Assembly (NCBI GenBank): GCA_023410025.1
Contig: JAEYQM010000081.1
Coordinates: 1-8,967 of the forward strand
From: Bacillota bacterium
Lineage (GTDB): Bacteria; Bacillota_I; Bacilli_A; ML615J-28; CAG-698
Direction: 5' to 3'
Length of the DNA stretch: 8,967 bases
Shown: piece by piece, positions 1 through 6,403 of the stretch
How the letters are laid out: the number at the start of each line of letters is the position of its first letter
Position numbering within the stretch: the stretch's first letter is position 1
Translations under genes and position numbers: made by a program
The notes under the pieces: model-generated
Told to the model about the DNA's origin: nothing
The model's input: the letters and a program-made list of their open reading frames with translations, nothing else
The model's database searches: none

Positions 1-54
1 AAAATTACTCGTAAATTATAACATATTATAAAAATAATTAAAAGAATTTTTTAA

Positions 55-95
55 TAAAAAAAAGATATCTTTAAAACTAAGTTTTAAAGATATCT
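55..95 (-). terminator. Intrinsic terminator of pflB-pflA
   Basis: A perfect 15-bp inverted repeat (63-77 with 81-95) encloses a 3-nt loop and, on the minus strand, runs straight into seven or eight Ts (63-56). It begins 6 nt after the pflA stop codon. The stem is AT-rich (AGATATCTTTAAAAC) but long and mismatch-free, so it is a convincing Rho-independent end for the pfl operon. The remaining bases 1-54 are AT-rich with no gene. They contain two TATAAT-like strings on the minus strand but no good -35 box. Confidence 0.9.
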
Positions 96-100
96 ATATT

Positions 101-823
101 TTACTTTTTAGATTTTAATATATCATTAACATTACTTACAAACTTCTCAACATCTTCTTTTGAAGGCTCTTTTAAATCATATAATTCATATTTTAAATTT
201 AATTTTTCCCATTTATCAATTCCTAAACGGTGATAAGGTAAAACAGTTAAACTCATGTTTTTAAGTGGTAATAAAATATTTACTAAGCCTTCAATATCTT
301 CTTTTTTATCATTTAATTTTGGAAGCAAGACATAGGTAATACTATAATCTTTTCCTAAATTATCTAAATACTCTAAGAATGATAAAGTTCTTTTAATACT
401 TACACCACATATTCTTCTAGCAATATCATCATTTACACCCTTTAAATCAACGATAAATAAATCAGTTAATTTAATTAATTGATCAAATTTTAGTGAAGGT
501 AAAAATAATGATCCTTGTGTTTGAATACATGTATGAACACCATATTCTTTTAATTTTGTAAACAACTCAATAATGAAATCAATTTGTAATAAAGGTTCGC
601 CACCGCTTATAGTAATACCACCATTGCGATAGAAAGCTTTATATTTTAGATAGTCTTTTACAACTTCATCCACGGTAATTTCAATGTTTGTTTCGTTTGG
701 TGTTGTATCAACATTATGACAAAACTTACATCGCATATTACAGCCTTGAAGAAATAAAACATATCTTATTCCGGGACCGTCAACTCCACTAAAAGTCTCG
801 ATTGAATGATAGTTTCCGATCAT
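101..823 (-). CDS. pflA: Pyruvate formate-lyase activating enzyme (radical SAM)
   Basis: This is the glycyl-radical activase of pyruvate formate-lyase. It uses a [4Fe-4S] cluster and S-adenosylmethionine to abstract a hydrogen from the C-terminal glycine of PflB. At 240 residues it has the usual length. The sequence shows the cluster motif CNMRCKFC (Cys28, Cys32, Cys35), the upstream GVDGPGIR segment typical of PFL activases, and the SAM-binding SGGEPLLQ around residues 73-80. Its ATG overlaps the pflB stop codon (ATGA), and no Shine-Dalgarno site precedes it, so translation is probably coupled to pflB. The gene ends just before a strong terminator. Nothing is missing from the expected motifs. 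Assignment rests on both the motifs and the pflB neighbour. Confidence 0.97.
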   Translation of the reverse strand: MIGNYHSIETFSGVDGPGIRYVLFLQGCNMRCKFCHNVDTTPNETNIEITVDEVVKDYLKYKAFYRNGGITISGGEPLLQIDFIIELFTKLKEYGVHTCIQTQGSLFLPSLKFDQLIKLTDLFIVDLKGVNDDIARRICGVSIKRTLSFLEYLDNLGKDYSITYVLLPKLNDKKEDIEGLVNILLPLKNMSLTVLPYHRLGIDKWEKLNLKYELYDLKEPSKEDVEKFVSNVNDILKSKK

Positions 824-3072
824 AGAGATTCGTGGAATGTACGGTTAATTACTTCTAATTGTTGATTCTTTGTAAGTTTGTGGAAGTTAACTGCGTATCC
901 AGAAATACGAATTGTAAGATTTGGATATTTATCTTTATTTTCCATTGCATCAAGTAACATTTCACGGTTAAATACGTTAACGTTTAAGTGATGTGCGTTT
1001 TGGTTAAAGTATCCATCTAGTAATCCTACTAAGTTTTCTACTTGGTCAGATGATGGTTTACCATTGATAATATTTGCATATTCAGTACCTAAAGCACTTG
1101 GAATAATACTGAATGTATTGCTGATTCCATCATTTGCATCGCTGAAACGAATCTTAGCAACGCTCATTAATGATGCTAATGCACCCTTATTATCACGTCC
1201 ATGCATTGGGTTTGCTCCTGGAGCAAATGGTTCACCTTTTTTACGTCCATCAGGAGTTGATCCTGTTTTCTTACCATATACAACATTTGAAGTAATAGTT
1301 AATACTGAAAGTGAGTGAAAAGCATTACGATATGTAGGATATTTAGAAATTTTCTTTTTAAATTCACTAACAATATCTCTTGCAATTTCATCTACTCTAT
1401 CATCATTATTACCATATTTAGGGAAATCTCCTACGATTTCAAAATCAACAGCAATTCCTTCTTCATTTCTGATTGGTTTTACTTTTGCATATTTAATAGC
1501 ACTTAAGCTGTCAGCAACTACTGATAAACCAGCAATTCCTGTTGCGAAATTACGTTTAATTGAGTAATCATGTAATGCCATTTGTAATCTTTCATATGCA
1601 TATTTATCATGCATATAGTGAATTACATTTAATGTATTAATATATAGTTTTGCTAACCATTCCATTACAAAATCAAAATTATTCATTACTTGTGAATAAT
1701 CTAAATATTCGCCTTCAAGACTTGGAACACCTTTAATAACTGGTGTACCTGCAACTTCATCTTTACCATTGTTGATTGCATATAATAATGCTTTCGCAAG
1801 GTTAGCACGAGCACCGAAAAATTGCATTTCTTTACCGATTGCCATTGGTGATACACAACAACTGATAGCATAGTCATCACCACATGATTCTCTCATTAAA
1901 TCATCATTTTCATATTGAACACTTGAAGTATCAATACTTAATTTAGCACAAAAACGTTTAAACCCTTCTGGAAGTTTATCACTCCATAATACTGTCATAT
2001 TAGGTTCAGCTGAAGGCCCTAAATTATACAATGTATTTAACATTCTAAATGAAGTCTTAGTAACTAGTGGTCTACCATCAAGACCAATTCCACCAATAGA
2101 TTCAGTTACCCAGTTTGGATCTCCTGTAAATAAATCATTATATTCAGGAGTACGAGCAAAACGAATCATTCTTAATTTAATTACTAATTGATCAATTAAT
2201 TCTTGAGCTTCTACTTCAGTTAATCTTCCTTCTTCAATATCTCTTGATATATAGATATCTGTGAAAATTGTGTCACGACCAAAACTCATAGCTGCGCCAT
2301 TTTGTTCTTTTACTGAACCAAGATAAGCAAAATACATCCATTGGATTGCCTCTTGTGCAGTTTCAGCAGGTCTTGATAAATCAAATCCATATTTATTACC
2401 AAGTTCAACTAAATCATTTAAAGCATTAATTTGATCTTGGATTTCTTCACGAGCACGAATGTTTTCTTCTGTCATTTCATAGGCAAACATTTCTTTTTCT
2501 TTGTTTTTTTCTTCAATTAATTTTGTAATACCATAAAGTGGAACACGACGATAGTCTCCAATTATACGTCCACGTCCATAACCATCAGGTAAACCAGTAA
2601 TAATAGCTGTTTTACGAGCTAAACGCATTTCCTTAGTGTAAACATCAAATACACCTTGGTTGTGTGTCTTACGGTATTTTGTAAATATTTCAATAAGTTC
2701 TGGGCTAATTTCATAACCATATGCTTCTGCAGCCTTACTAGCCACTTGAATTCCGCCAAATGGATGAAACCCTCTCTTCATTGGTTTATCTGTTTGTAAA
2801 CCAACAATTAATTCATTATCTTTATCAACATAGCTTGCATCATAACTTGCTATTTGTGAAACTACTTTAGTTTCAATATCAATAACACCATTATTTTCAT
2901 CTTCTTGTTTTAAAAGTTCTTGTAATTTATTTAAAAGAACTTTTGTTCTTGAAGTAGGTCCCGCTAAGAATAAACCATCTTCTAAATAAGGTGTGTAGTT
3001 TTGTTGGATAAAGTCACGCACATCAATTGACTTTTCCCAATTTCCACTTTTAAAATTTCTCCATGCATTCAT
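820..3072 (-). CDS. pflB: Pyruvate formate-lyase (formate C-acetyltransferase)
   Basis: Cytosolic glycyl-radical enzyme that converts pyruvate and CoA to acetyl-CoA and formate in anaerobic fermentation. The 750-residue protein contains the adjacent catalytic cysteines in AISCCVSPM (about Cys405-Cys406) and the C-terminal radical loop RISGYAV (radical Gly about 725, against Gly734 in the 760-residue E. coli protein). The frame is open up to an ATG at 3114. The ATG at 3070-3072 (MNAWRNF) is chosen because AAAGGGAG lies 8 nt upstream, and because a TATAAT box at 3103-3108 would sit inside the longer version. It ends in TGA, used here as a stop, while Trp is TGG. The stop overlaps the pflA start, so the two genes form one operon. 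O2 sensitivity of the enzyme and the dyad upstream of the promoter suggest redox or anaerobic control. Confidence 0.97.
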   Translation of the reverse strand: MNAWRNFKSGNWEKSIDVRDFIQQNYTPYLEDGLFLAGPTSRTKVLLNKLQELLKQEDENNGVIDIETKVVSQIASYDASYVDKDNELIVGLQTDKPMKRGFHPFGGIQVASKAAEAYGYEISPELIEIFTKYRKTHNQGVFDVYTKEMRLARKTAIITGLPDGYGRGRIIGDYRRVPLYGITKLIEEKNKEKEMFAYEMTEENIRAREEIQDQINALNDLVELGNKYGFDLSRPAETAQEAIQWMYFAYLGSVKEQNGAAMSFGRDTIFTDIYISRDIEEGRLTEVEAQELIDQLVIKLRMIRFARTPEYNDLFTGDPNWVTESIGGIGLDGRPLVTKTSFRMLNTLYNLGPSAEPNMTVLWSDKLPEGFKRFCAKLSIDTSSVQYENDDLMRESCGDDYAISCCVSPMAIGKEMQFFGARANLAKALLYAINNGKDEVAGTPVIKGVPSLEGEYLDYSQVMNNFDFVMEWLAKLYINTLNVIHYMHDKYAYERLQMALHDYSIKRNFATGIAGLSVVADSLSAIKYAKVKPIRNEEGIAVDFEIVGDFPKYGNNDDRVDEIARDIVSEFKKKISKYPTYRNAFHSLSVLTITSNVVYGKKTGSTPDGRKKGEPFAPGANPMHGRDNKGALASLMSVAKIRFSDANDGISNTFSIIPSALGTEYANIINGKPSSDQVENLVGLLDGYFNQNAHHLNVNVFNREMLLDAMENKDKYPNLTIRISGYAVNFHKLTKNQQLEVINRTFHESL

Positions 3073-3102
3073 TTTATAAACTCCCTTTTCATTACCCATA
3101 AC

Positions 3103-3131
3103 ATTATAGCACATAAGGCTTATTTACGTTA
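3103..3131 (-). promoter_or_regulatory. pflB promoter
   Basis: A consensus -10 box TATAAT lies at 3108-3103 (minus strand), predicting transcription from about 3096 and a leader of roughly 24 nt that contains the pflB Shine-Dalgarno site. The hexamer 17 nt upstream (TAACGT, 3126-3131) is a poor -35 box and is overlapped by one arm of a 22-bp dyad. A strong -10 with a weak -35 and a dyad on top of it is the layout of an activator-dependent promoter. That last step is inference. Confidence 0.65.
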
Positions 3132-3150
3132 CAATCACAATCAATTGTAA
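3129..3150. promoter_or_regulatory. Candidate operator: 22-bp dyad upstream of pflB
   Basis: The arms TTACAAT and ATTGTAA form a perfect 7-8-7 inverted repeat, centred about 43 nt upstream of the predicted pflB start point. This is close to the -41.5 position used by class II activators of the CRP/FNR type. No T-tract follows on the minus strand, so it is unlikely to be the terminator of the osmC-family gene that ends 11 nt away. The core does not match the canonical CRP (TGTGA-N6-TCACA), FNR (TTGAT-N4-ATCAA) or Rex (TTGTGAA-N4-TTCACAA) sites exactly, so the regulator is not named. Confidence 0.45.
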
Positions 3151-3160
3151 AACATTTTCA

Positions 3161-3544
3161 TTATTTAGTATATTCAGTTATTATTTTGATATCCGCAACT
3201 TTACTAATTGTTTCGTGAATTGAACAATTTTTTGCAGCCAGTTCAATTGATTTATCAAACTGTTCAATATTACTTGGATTTTTAACAACTAATTTAATTA
3301 CTGCCCACTCCAAGGTAGTTGGACTAGTTGTCCTTTTTTCTCCACTAATTTCCATGGTTGCACTATCAAAAGTTAATCTTTTCTTATTAACAATTGTAAT
3401 TAATGTTGCATAAAAACATGAACCTAATGCACCAATAAATAAATTATATGGTCTAAAACCATCTTCACCAATTTTAATATCACCATTTGGTGCACTCATT
3501 ACACCATTAAAAGAATTATCCCAATTAAATTTAATGCTATCCAT
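3161..3544 (-). CDS. OsmC/Ohr-family protein (probable thiol peroxidase)
   Basis: Small cytosolic protein of the OsmC/Ohr superfamily, whose characterised members reduce organic hydroperoxides with two cysteines. The 127 residues are close to the family norm of about 130-140. The two expected cysteines are visible: Cys43 in GALGSCFYATL, at the start of the central helix, and Cys107 in AAKNCSIHETI. An N-terminal segment with RPYN before the first helix also fits. The start ATG overlaps the stop of the upstream dehydrogenase by one base (TAATG) and has a strong TAGGAGG 7-9 nt upstream, so it is co-transcribed and translationally coupled. The family also includes uncharacterised YhfA-like members, so peroxidase activity is inferred rather than certain. 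No clear terminator follows before pflB. Confidence 0.85.
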   Translation of the reverse strand: MDSIKFNWDNSFNGVMSAPNGDIKIGEDGFRPYNLFIGALGSCFYATLITIVNKKRLTFDSATMEISGEKRTTSPTTLEWAVIKLVVKNPSNIEQFDKSIELAAKNCSIHETISKVADIKIITEYTK

Positions 3545-4473
3545 TATTTTCCTCCTAAGTCTACGATATTTAATAATTTTTCATCATTAACAAATCTTTT
3601 TATATTATTAATTAATAAATCGACTAATCGATTAATTGTATATGGACTTGAGAATGAGTTATGTGGTGTTATAAACACATTATCCATTTTCCATAATTTA
3701 TTGTCTATTGGTAAAGGTTCACTAACCAATACATCAAGTGCGGCCCCTCTAATTAAATTGTTTTCTAAAGCATAGATTAAATCATCTTGATTAACAATTT
3801 CTCCTCTTGCAATGTTAATTAGTAGAGATTCTTTTTTCATTAATTTTAACTTTTCTAAATTAATCATTCCATATGTTTCTTTATTGAGGGGTAATGCAAT
3901 TACTACATAATCACTTTCTTTTAATAACTTATTAAGTCCTTCTTCACCTGTAAAGATTTCATCAAAATATTCTTCTTTATTAGGTTTTCTTCTGTAACCT
4001 ATTATTTTTGTTTCAAACCCCTTTAAACGTTTTGCAATTTCTAAACCAATGGAACCAACACCAATAATACCAACAGTTGATGAAGTAAGTTCATACTCAT
4101 TATTATATCTTTTCCATAATGATGTTTTCATATTTTCATAATATTTATTAACATTTCTATTAAATGTTAATATTTTTGTTATTACATCCTCAGCGATAGG
4201 CTTGTTATATACATCTTTAGCATTAGTAAGAACAATATTATTTTCTCGTAAATAATCCAAATCAATTGTGTTAAAACCAGCAGAAAATATTTGAATCCAT
4301 TTAAGATTTTTATATTTTTCTATATTTTCTTTTATTACATAATTTGGATATACTATTATCCCTAAGGCATCAAAACTCTCATCAACTTTATCAGTTATTT
4401 CATGATTACTATAAGCCTCAGCAATAATATTAAAACGAGATTTTAATATACTACTATCTATATATATTTTCAC
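3544..4473 (-). CDS. D-isomer-specific 2-hydroxyacid dehydrogenase family protein
   Basis: NAD(P)-dependent oxidoreductase of the phosphoglycerate/D-lactate dehydrogenase superfamily, probably reducing a 2-keto acid. The substrate cannot be read from the sequence. With the start used here (309 residues) the Rossmann motif GVGSIG is at about 138-143, and the catalytic triad is Arg223 (NIARGE), Glu252 (VSEPLP) and His271 (ITPHNS). No C-terminal ACT domain is present, unlike many serA products. The frame stays open to a GTG at 4524, but that GTG has no Shine-Dalgarno site and a -35/-10 pair lies inside the extension. The GTG at 4471-4473 gives a normal family N-terminus (MKIYID) and follows GGGGTGAGGAT. 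It shares a TAATG junction with the OsmC-family gene, suggesting a joint role in redox or detoxification. Confidence 0.88.
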   Translation of the reverse strand: MKIYIDSSILKSRFNIIAEAYSNHEITDKVDESFDALGIIVYPNYVIKENIEKYKNLKWIQIFSAGFNTIDLDYLRENNIVLTNAKDVYNKPIAEDVITKILTFNRNVNKYYENMKTSLWKRYNNEYELTSSTVGIIGVGSIGLEIAKRLKGFETKIIGYRRKPNKEEYFDEIFTGEEGLNKLLKESDYVVIALPLNKETYGMINLEKLKLMKKESLLINIARGEIVNQDDLIYALENNLIRGAALDVLVSEPLPIDNKLWKMDNVFITPHNSFSSPYTINRLVDLLINNIKRFVNDEKLLNIVDLGGK

Positions 4474-4494
4474 ATCCTCACCCCAATCTTTTTT

Positions 4495-4523
4495 ATTATA
4501 CCCTAATATGATTTTTATTTCCA
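4495..4523 (-). promoter_or_regulatory. Promoter of the dehydrogenase-osmC unit
   Basis: TGGAAA (4523-4518, four of six matches to TTGACA), a 17-nt spacer and a perfect TATAAT (4500-4495) on the minus strand. The predicted start point is near 4488, leaving a leader of only about 15 nt that carries the GGGGTGAGG ribosome-binding segment before the GTG at 4473. It lies immediately after the terminator of the antiporter/PII operon, as expected for an independent unit. Confidence 0.65.
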
Positions 4524-4531
4524 CTTATGTT

Positions 4532-4564
4532 ATAAAAAAAATAAACGCATTAGCGTTTATTTTT
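4532..4564 (-). terminator. Intrinsic terminator overlapping the PII-gene stop codon
   Basis: The arms 4537-4548 and 4553-4564 pair over up to 12 bp, with a TAAACGC/GCGTTTA core and an ATTA loop. On the minus strand they are followed by a run of eight Ts (4541-4534). The TAA stop of the PII-like gene (4552-4550) lies in the loop, so the last codons form one stem arm. The opposite strand also ends in a T-rich tract, but nothing is seen to terminate from that side. Confidence 0.88.
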
Positions 4565-4903
4565 ACTACCTAAATCATATATTTCGCTACCTTTAATGGT
4601 AAACATAAACCCTGCACCAGGATGTGGTACATCGTTTAAAACTTCTTGAACATTTTTAGTTACATTTTCTAAAATTGACTCATCAACAACAGTGAATATT
4701 GTATTGTTATATGGATAAGCTCCGTTAATAAACATTTTAAAAGCTCCGAATAGAGAAACATCTTCTTTTTGACCATGAACGATTGCTCCAGCCATACCCT
4801 TACTATCTAGGATAGTAGCACCTCTAACTCCTGACCTAACTAGACTTTTTAACACTTCATCTAGATGATCTACTTTATTTAAAACTATAAATAAAACATA
4901 CAT
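4550..4903 (-). CDS. PII-superfamily (GlnB-like) regulatory protein
   Basis: Small protein (117 residues) with the ferredoxin-like layout of PII signalling proteins: an N-terminal strand MYVLFIVL, a helix with LDEVLKSLVRSGVRGATIL, a loop region (about residues 36-62), a second helix ILENVTKNVQEVL, and a C-terminal PHPGAGFMFTIKGSEIYDLG that parallels the nucleotide-contacting GxG...F.V..V..I end of GlnB. The T-loop lacks the Tyr51 modification motif of classical GlnB, so uridylylation is unlikely. The ligand (adenine nucleotide, c-di-AMP or other) is not evident. The gene starts 4 nt after the antiporter gene. Its GGAGGT Shine-Dalgarno site is inside the last antiporter codons, so the two are co-translated, and an antiporter-regulating role is the natural inference. 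It does not look like the DarA/PstA c-di-AMP protein by eye. Confidence 0.75.
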   Translation of the reverse strand: MYVLFIVLNKVDHLDEVLKSLVRSGVRGATILDSKGMAGAIVHGQKEDVSLFGAFKMFINGAYPYNNTIFTVVDESILENVTKNVQEVLNDVPHPGAGFMFTIKGSEIYDLGSKNKR

Positions 4904-4907
4904 ATTT

Positions 4908-6161
4908 TTATACCTCCGCTAATTTATCCATACCATTAATTTCATTTGCTTTGCTTATTGCAAACTTTGCAAAGATAGGCCCTGTAATTTCAAAGAACAA
5001 TACACCACACATTATAATTGTTACAATGTTTGTAGCAAGATCTTGAGGTAATTGTTGTTTTACAATAACTGATAAACCAATTGATATTCCGCCTTGAGGG
5101 AATAACGCGTATCCTAAGTACTTTTGTACAGTTTTTTCGGCCTTAACAGCTTTTGCACTGATGTAGGCACCAATAAATTTACCTCCAGCACGAGCAAACA
5201 AATAAAGAATACCTATTAAACCGATATCTACTAAAATGTGAACATCTAAACTTGCACCAGCAAGTGTGAAGAACAAAATAAAGAATGGATTAATAAAACC
5301 ATTGACTGATGAGAATAATCTTGGTGCATGCTTTGCAGCATTTACTAATAATGTTCCAACAACAATATTTGTTAGTAATGGAGAAAAGCCTAGTAAATTA
5401 GCTAAACCTGTAGACATACCAATTGCAGCTAATGTGATAGCTTGAGTTTCATCAGTATCTTTTAATTTTTTAGAAATAATTGAAAGAACAAAACCAATAA
5501 CTAAACCTAATATTAACGAACCAAAAATCTCAATTAAAGGTTTACCAATCATTTCAAGTGCACTTACTTGATCACCAGTAACTACAATTTTTGCAACTGA
5601 GATTGCAATACCAAAGCACATAATACCAAAAACATCATCTAAAGCAACAATTGGTAATACAGTCTTTGTTAGTGGACCATGAGCACGATATTGACGAATT
5701 ACTAATAGTGTAGCAGCTGGTGCTGTTGCAGCAGACATTGAAGCAACAACTAAACTAAATGCAAGAGATTGATTAAGTAGGAAGTACATTACACCAAATA
5801 CAACAAACACTGCTCCAACAACTTCAGCAATAGTCATTATTGTAATTGACTTTCCAACCTTTTTCATTTCTTTCCATGCAAATTCACTACCAATACTAAA
5901 TGCAATAACTGATAAAGCAAGTTCACTTACTAAATCCCCAAGTGCAGTGAATGTAGCATCATAACCATTCATATTTGGATCATTTATAACTATACCTAAT
6001 AGTGATGGGCCAATTAAAACCCCAAATAATAAATAACCAGATACATTAGGTAATTTTAATAGTTTTGCAAACTTACCCCCTAAAATACCTACAACTAGAA
6101 CAATGCAAATTTTAAGCATTAAACTATCTGATAAAATTTTAATTACATTATCTGATAACAT
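4908..6161 (-). CDS. CPA2-family cation/proton antiporter (Na+/H+ exchanger domain)
   Basis: Integral membrane protein of 417 residues, with roughly 12-13 hydrophobic segments spread over the whole length. It belongs to the monovalent cation:proton antiporter-2 family (relatives: NapA, GerN, KefB/C membrane domain). Diagnostic features are the unwound-helix segment ATAPAAT (about 145-151), the ion-binding pair Asp175-Asp176 in VALDDVFGI (the DD type associated with electrogenic exchange), and a lysine (about 328) in RAGGKFIGA at the position of the NapA TM10 lysine. The protein stops shortly after the last helix, with no RCK/TrkA-N regulatory domain of the kind found in KefB/C. The ATG follows TAGGAGGT with a rather long spacer of about 11 nt. 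Transcription is controlled by an upstream c-di-AMP riboswitch, and the next gene encodes a PII-like protein. The cation (Na+ or K+) cannot be read from the sequence. Confidence 0.92.
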   Translation of the reverse strand: MLSDNVIKILSDSLMLKICIVLVVGILGGKFAKLLKLPNVSGYLLFGVLIGPSLLGIVINDPNMNGYDATFTALGDLVSELALSVIAFSIGSEFAWKEMKKVGKSITIMTIAEVVGAVFVVFGVMYFLLNQSLAFSLVVASMSAATAPAATLLVIRQYRAHGPLTKTVLPIVALDDVFGIMCFGIAISVAKIVVTGDQVSALEMIGKPLIEIFGSLILGLVIGFVLSIISKKLKDTDETQAITLAAIGMSTGLANLLGFSPLLTNIVVGTLLVNAAKHAPRLFSSVNGFINPFFILFFTLAGASLDVHILVDIGLIGILYLFARAGGKFIGAYISAKAVKAEKTVQKYLGYALFPQGGISIGLSVIVKQQLPQDLATNIVTIIMCGVLFFEITGPIFAKFAISKANEINGMDKLAEV

Positions 6162-6203
6162 ACAACTCTAATACCTCCTACCATCTTTGATAAGTGGCGC
6201 CAA

Positions 6204-6247
6204 TTAAAAAGCGCACAACTTACTCTTCAAGAGCGTGTTATACGCTT
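6204..6247 (-). terminator. Riboswitch-controlled terminator in the antiporter leader
   Basis: On the minus strand AAGCGTATAAC (6247-6237) can pair over 11 bp, with two G-U pairs, to GTTGTGCGCTT (6219-6209), and a short U-tract follows (UUUUU, 6210-6206). It starts a few nucleotides after the 3' end of the c-di-AMP aptamer, as expected for an expression platform. Two competing hairpins are possible: AGCGT/ACGCT inside the 5' half, and GTGCGC (6216-6211) with GCG-C-CAC (6200-6194). Either would break the terminator stem and could be the antiterminated state. Confidence 0.7.
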
Positions 6248-6249
6248 GG

Positions 6250-6360
6250 TGACTCCTATGAGGTTAGCTGACGGATTAGGACTGCCAAGTTGCCCTTCTT
6301 TATTACTAAAGATTCACCCCGGAATTTTTGGTTCCCCCACTCTGATGATTCGGAGATTGC
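6250..6360 (-). promoter_or_regulatory. c-di-AMP riboswitch (ydaO-yuaA class)
   Basis: Read on the minus strand, the leader carries the conserved blocks of the ydaO/yuaA aptamer in order: CTCCGAATC, a GGGGGAACC block, CCGGGGTGAATC, an AAGGGCAAC-type segment, and the highly conserved AATCCGTCAGCTAACCTC (6278-6261). The last block is nearly identical, from memory, to the B. subtilis ydaO leader. Outer pairing CTCC (6355-6352) with GGAG (6256-6253) would close the P1 helix. The aptamer binds the second messenger c-di-AMP, which controls potassium and osmotic homeostasis. Characterised members mostly switch genes off when bound. It sits between a promoter and the antiporter gene, about 90 nt upstream of the start codon. 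Confidence 0.93.
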
Positions 6361-6368
6361 TAAGCTCT

Positions 6369-6397
6369 ATACTAGCACACAATTCAAGAAAAGTCAA
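6369..6397 (-). promoter_or_regulatory. Promoter of the riboswitch-antiporter-PII operon
   Basis: TTGACT (6397-6392), a 17-nt spacer and TAGTAT (6374-6369) preceded by TGC, an extended -10 element. The predicted start is near 6362, just before the first aptamer nucleotides. The -35 box begins only 7 nt beyond the stop codon of the upstream radical SAM gene. Confidence 0.75.
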
Positions 6398-6403
6398 TAA
6401 ATA

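Noticed and set aside
15..30. Two TATAAT-like strings on the minus strand (15-20 and 25-30), possible promoter of the next gene
   Set aside because: The surrounding sequence is almost pure A/T, no reasonable -35 hexamer is found at 16-18 nt, and no downstream gene is visible in the window.
820..822. Mycoplasma-type genetic code (TGA as Trp)
   Set aside because: TGA ends pflB exactly at the expected C-terminus, and Trp codons in the checked genes are TGG.
1064..1506. Plus-strand open frames within pflB
   Set aside because: They lie antisense to a clearly conserved gene, have no ribosome-binding site, and their products show no family features.
6162..6403. T-box or other riboswitch class in the antiporter leader
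   Set aside because: No T-box AGGGTGG-type sequence or specifier stem is seen, while the ordered ydaO-class blocks explain the conserved parts.
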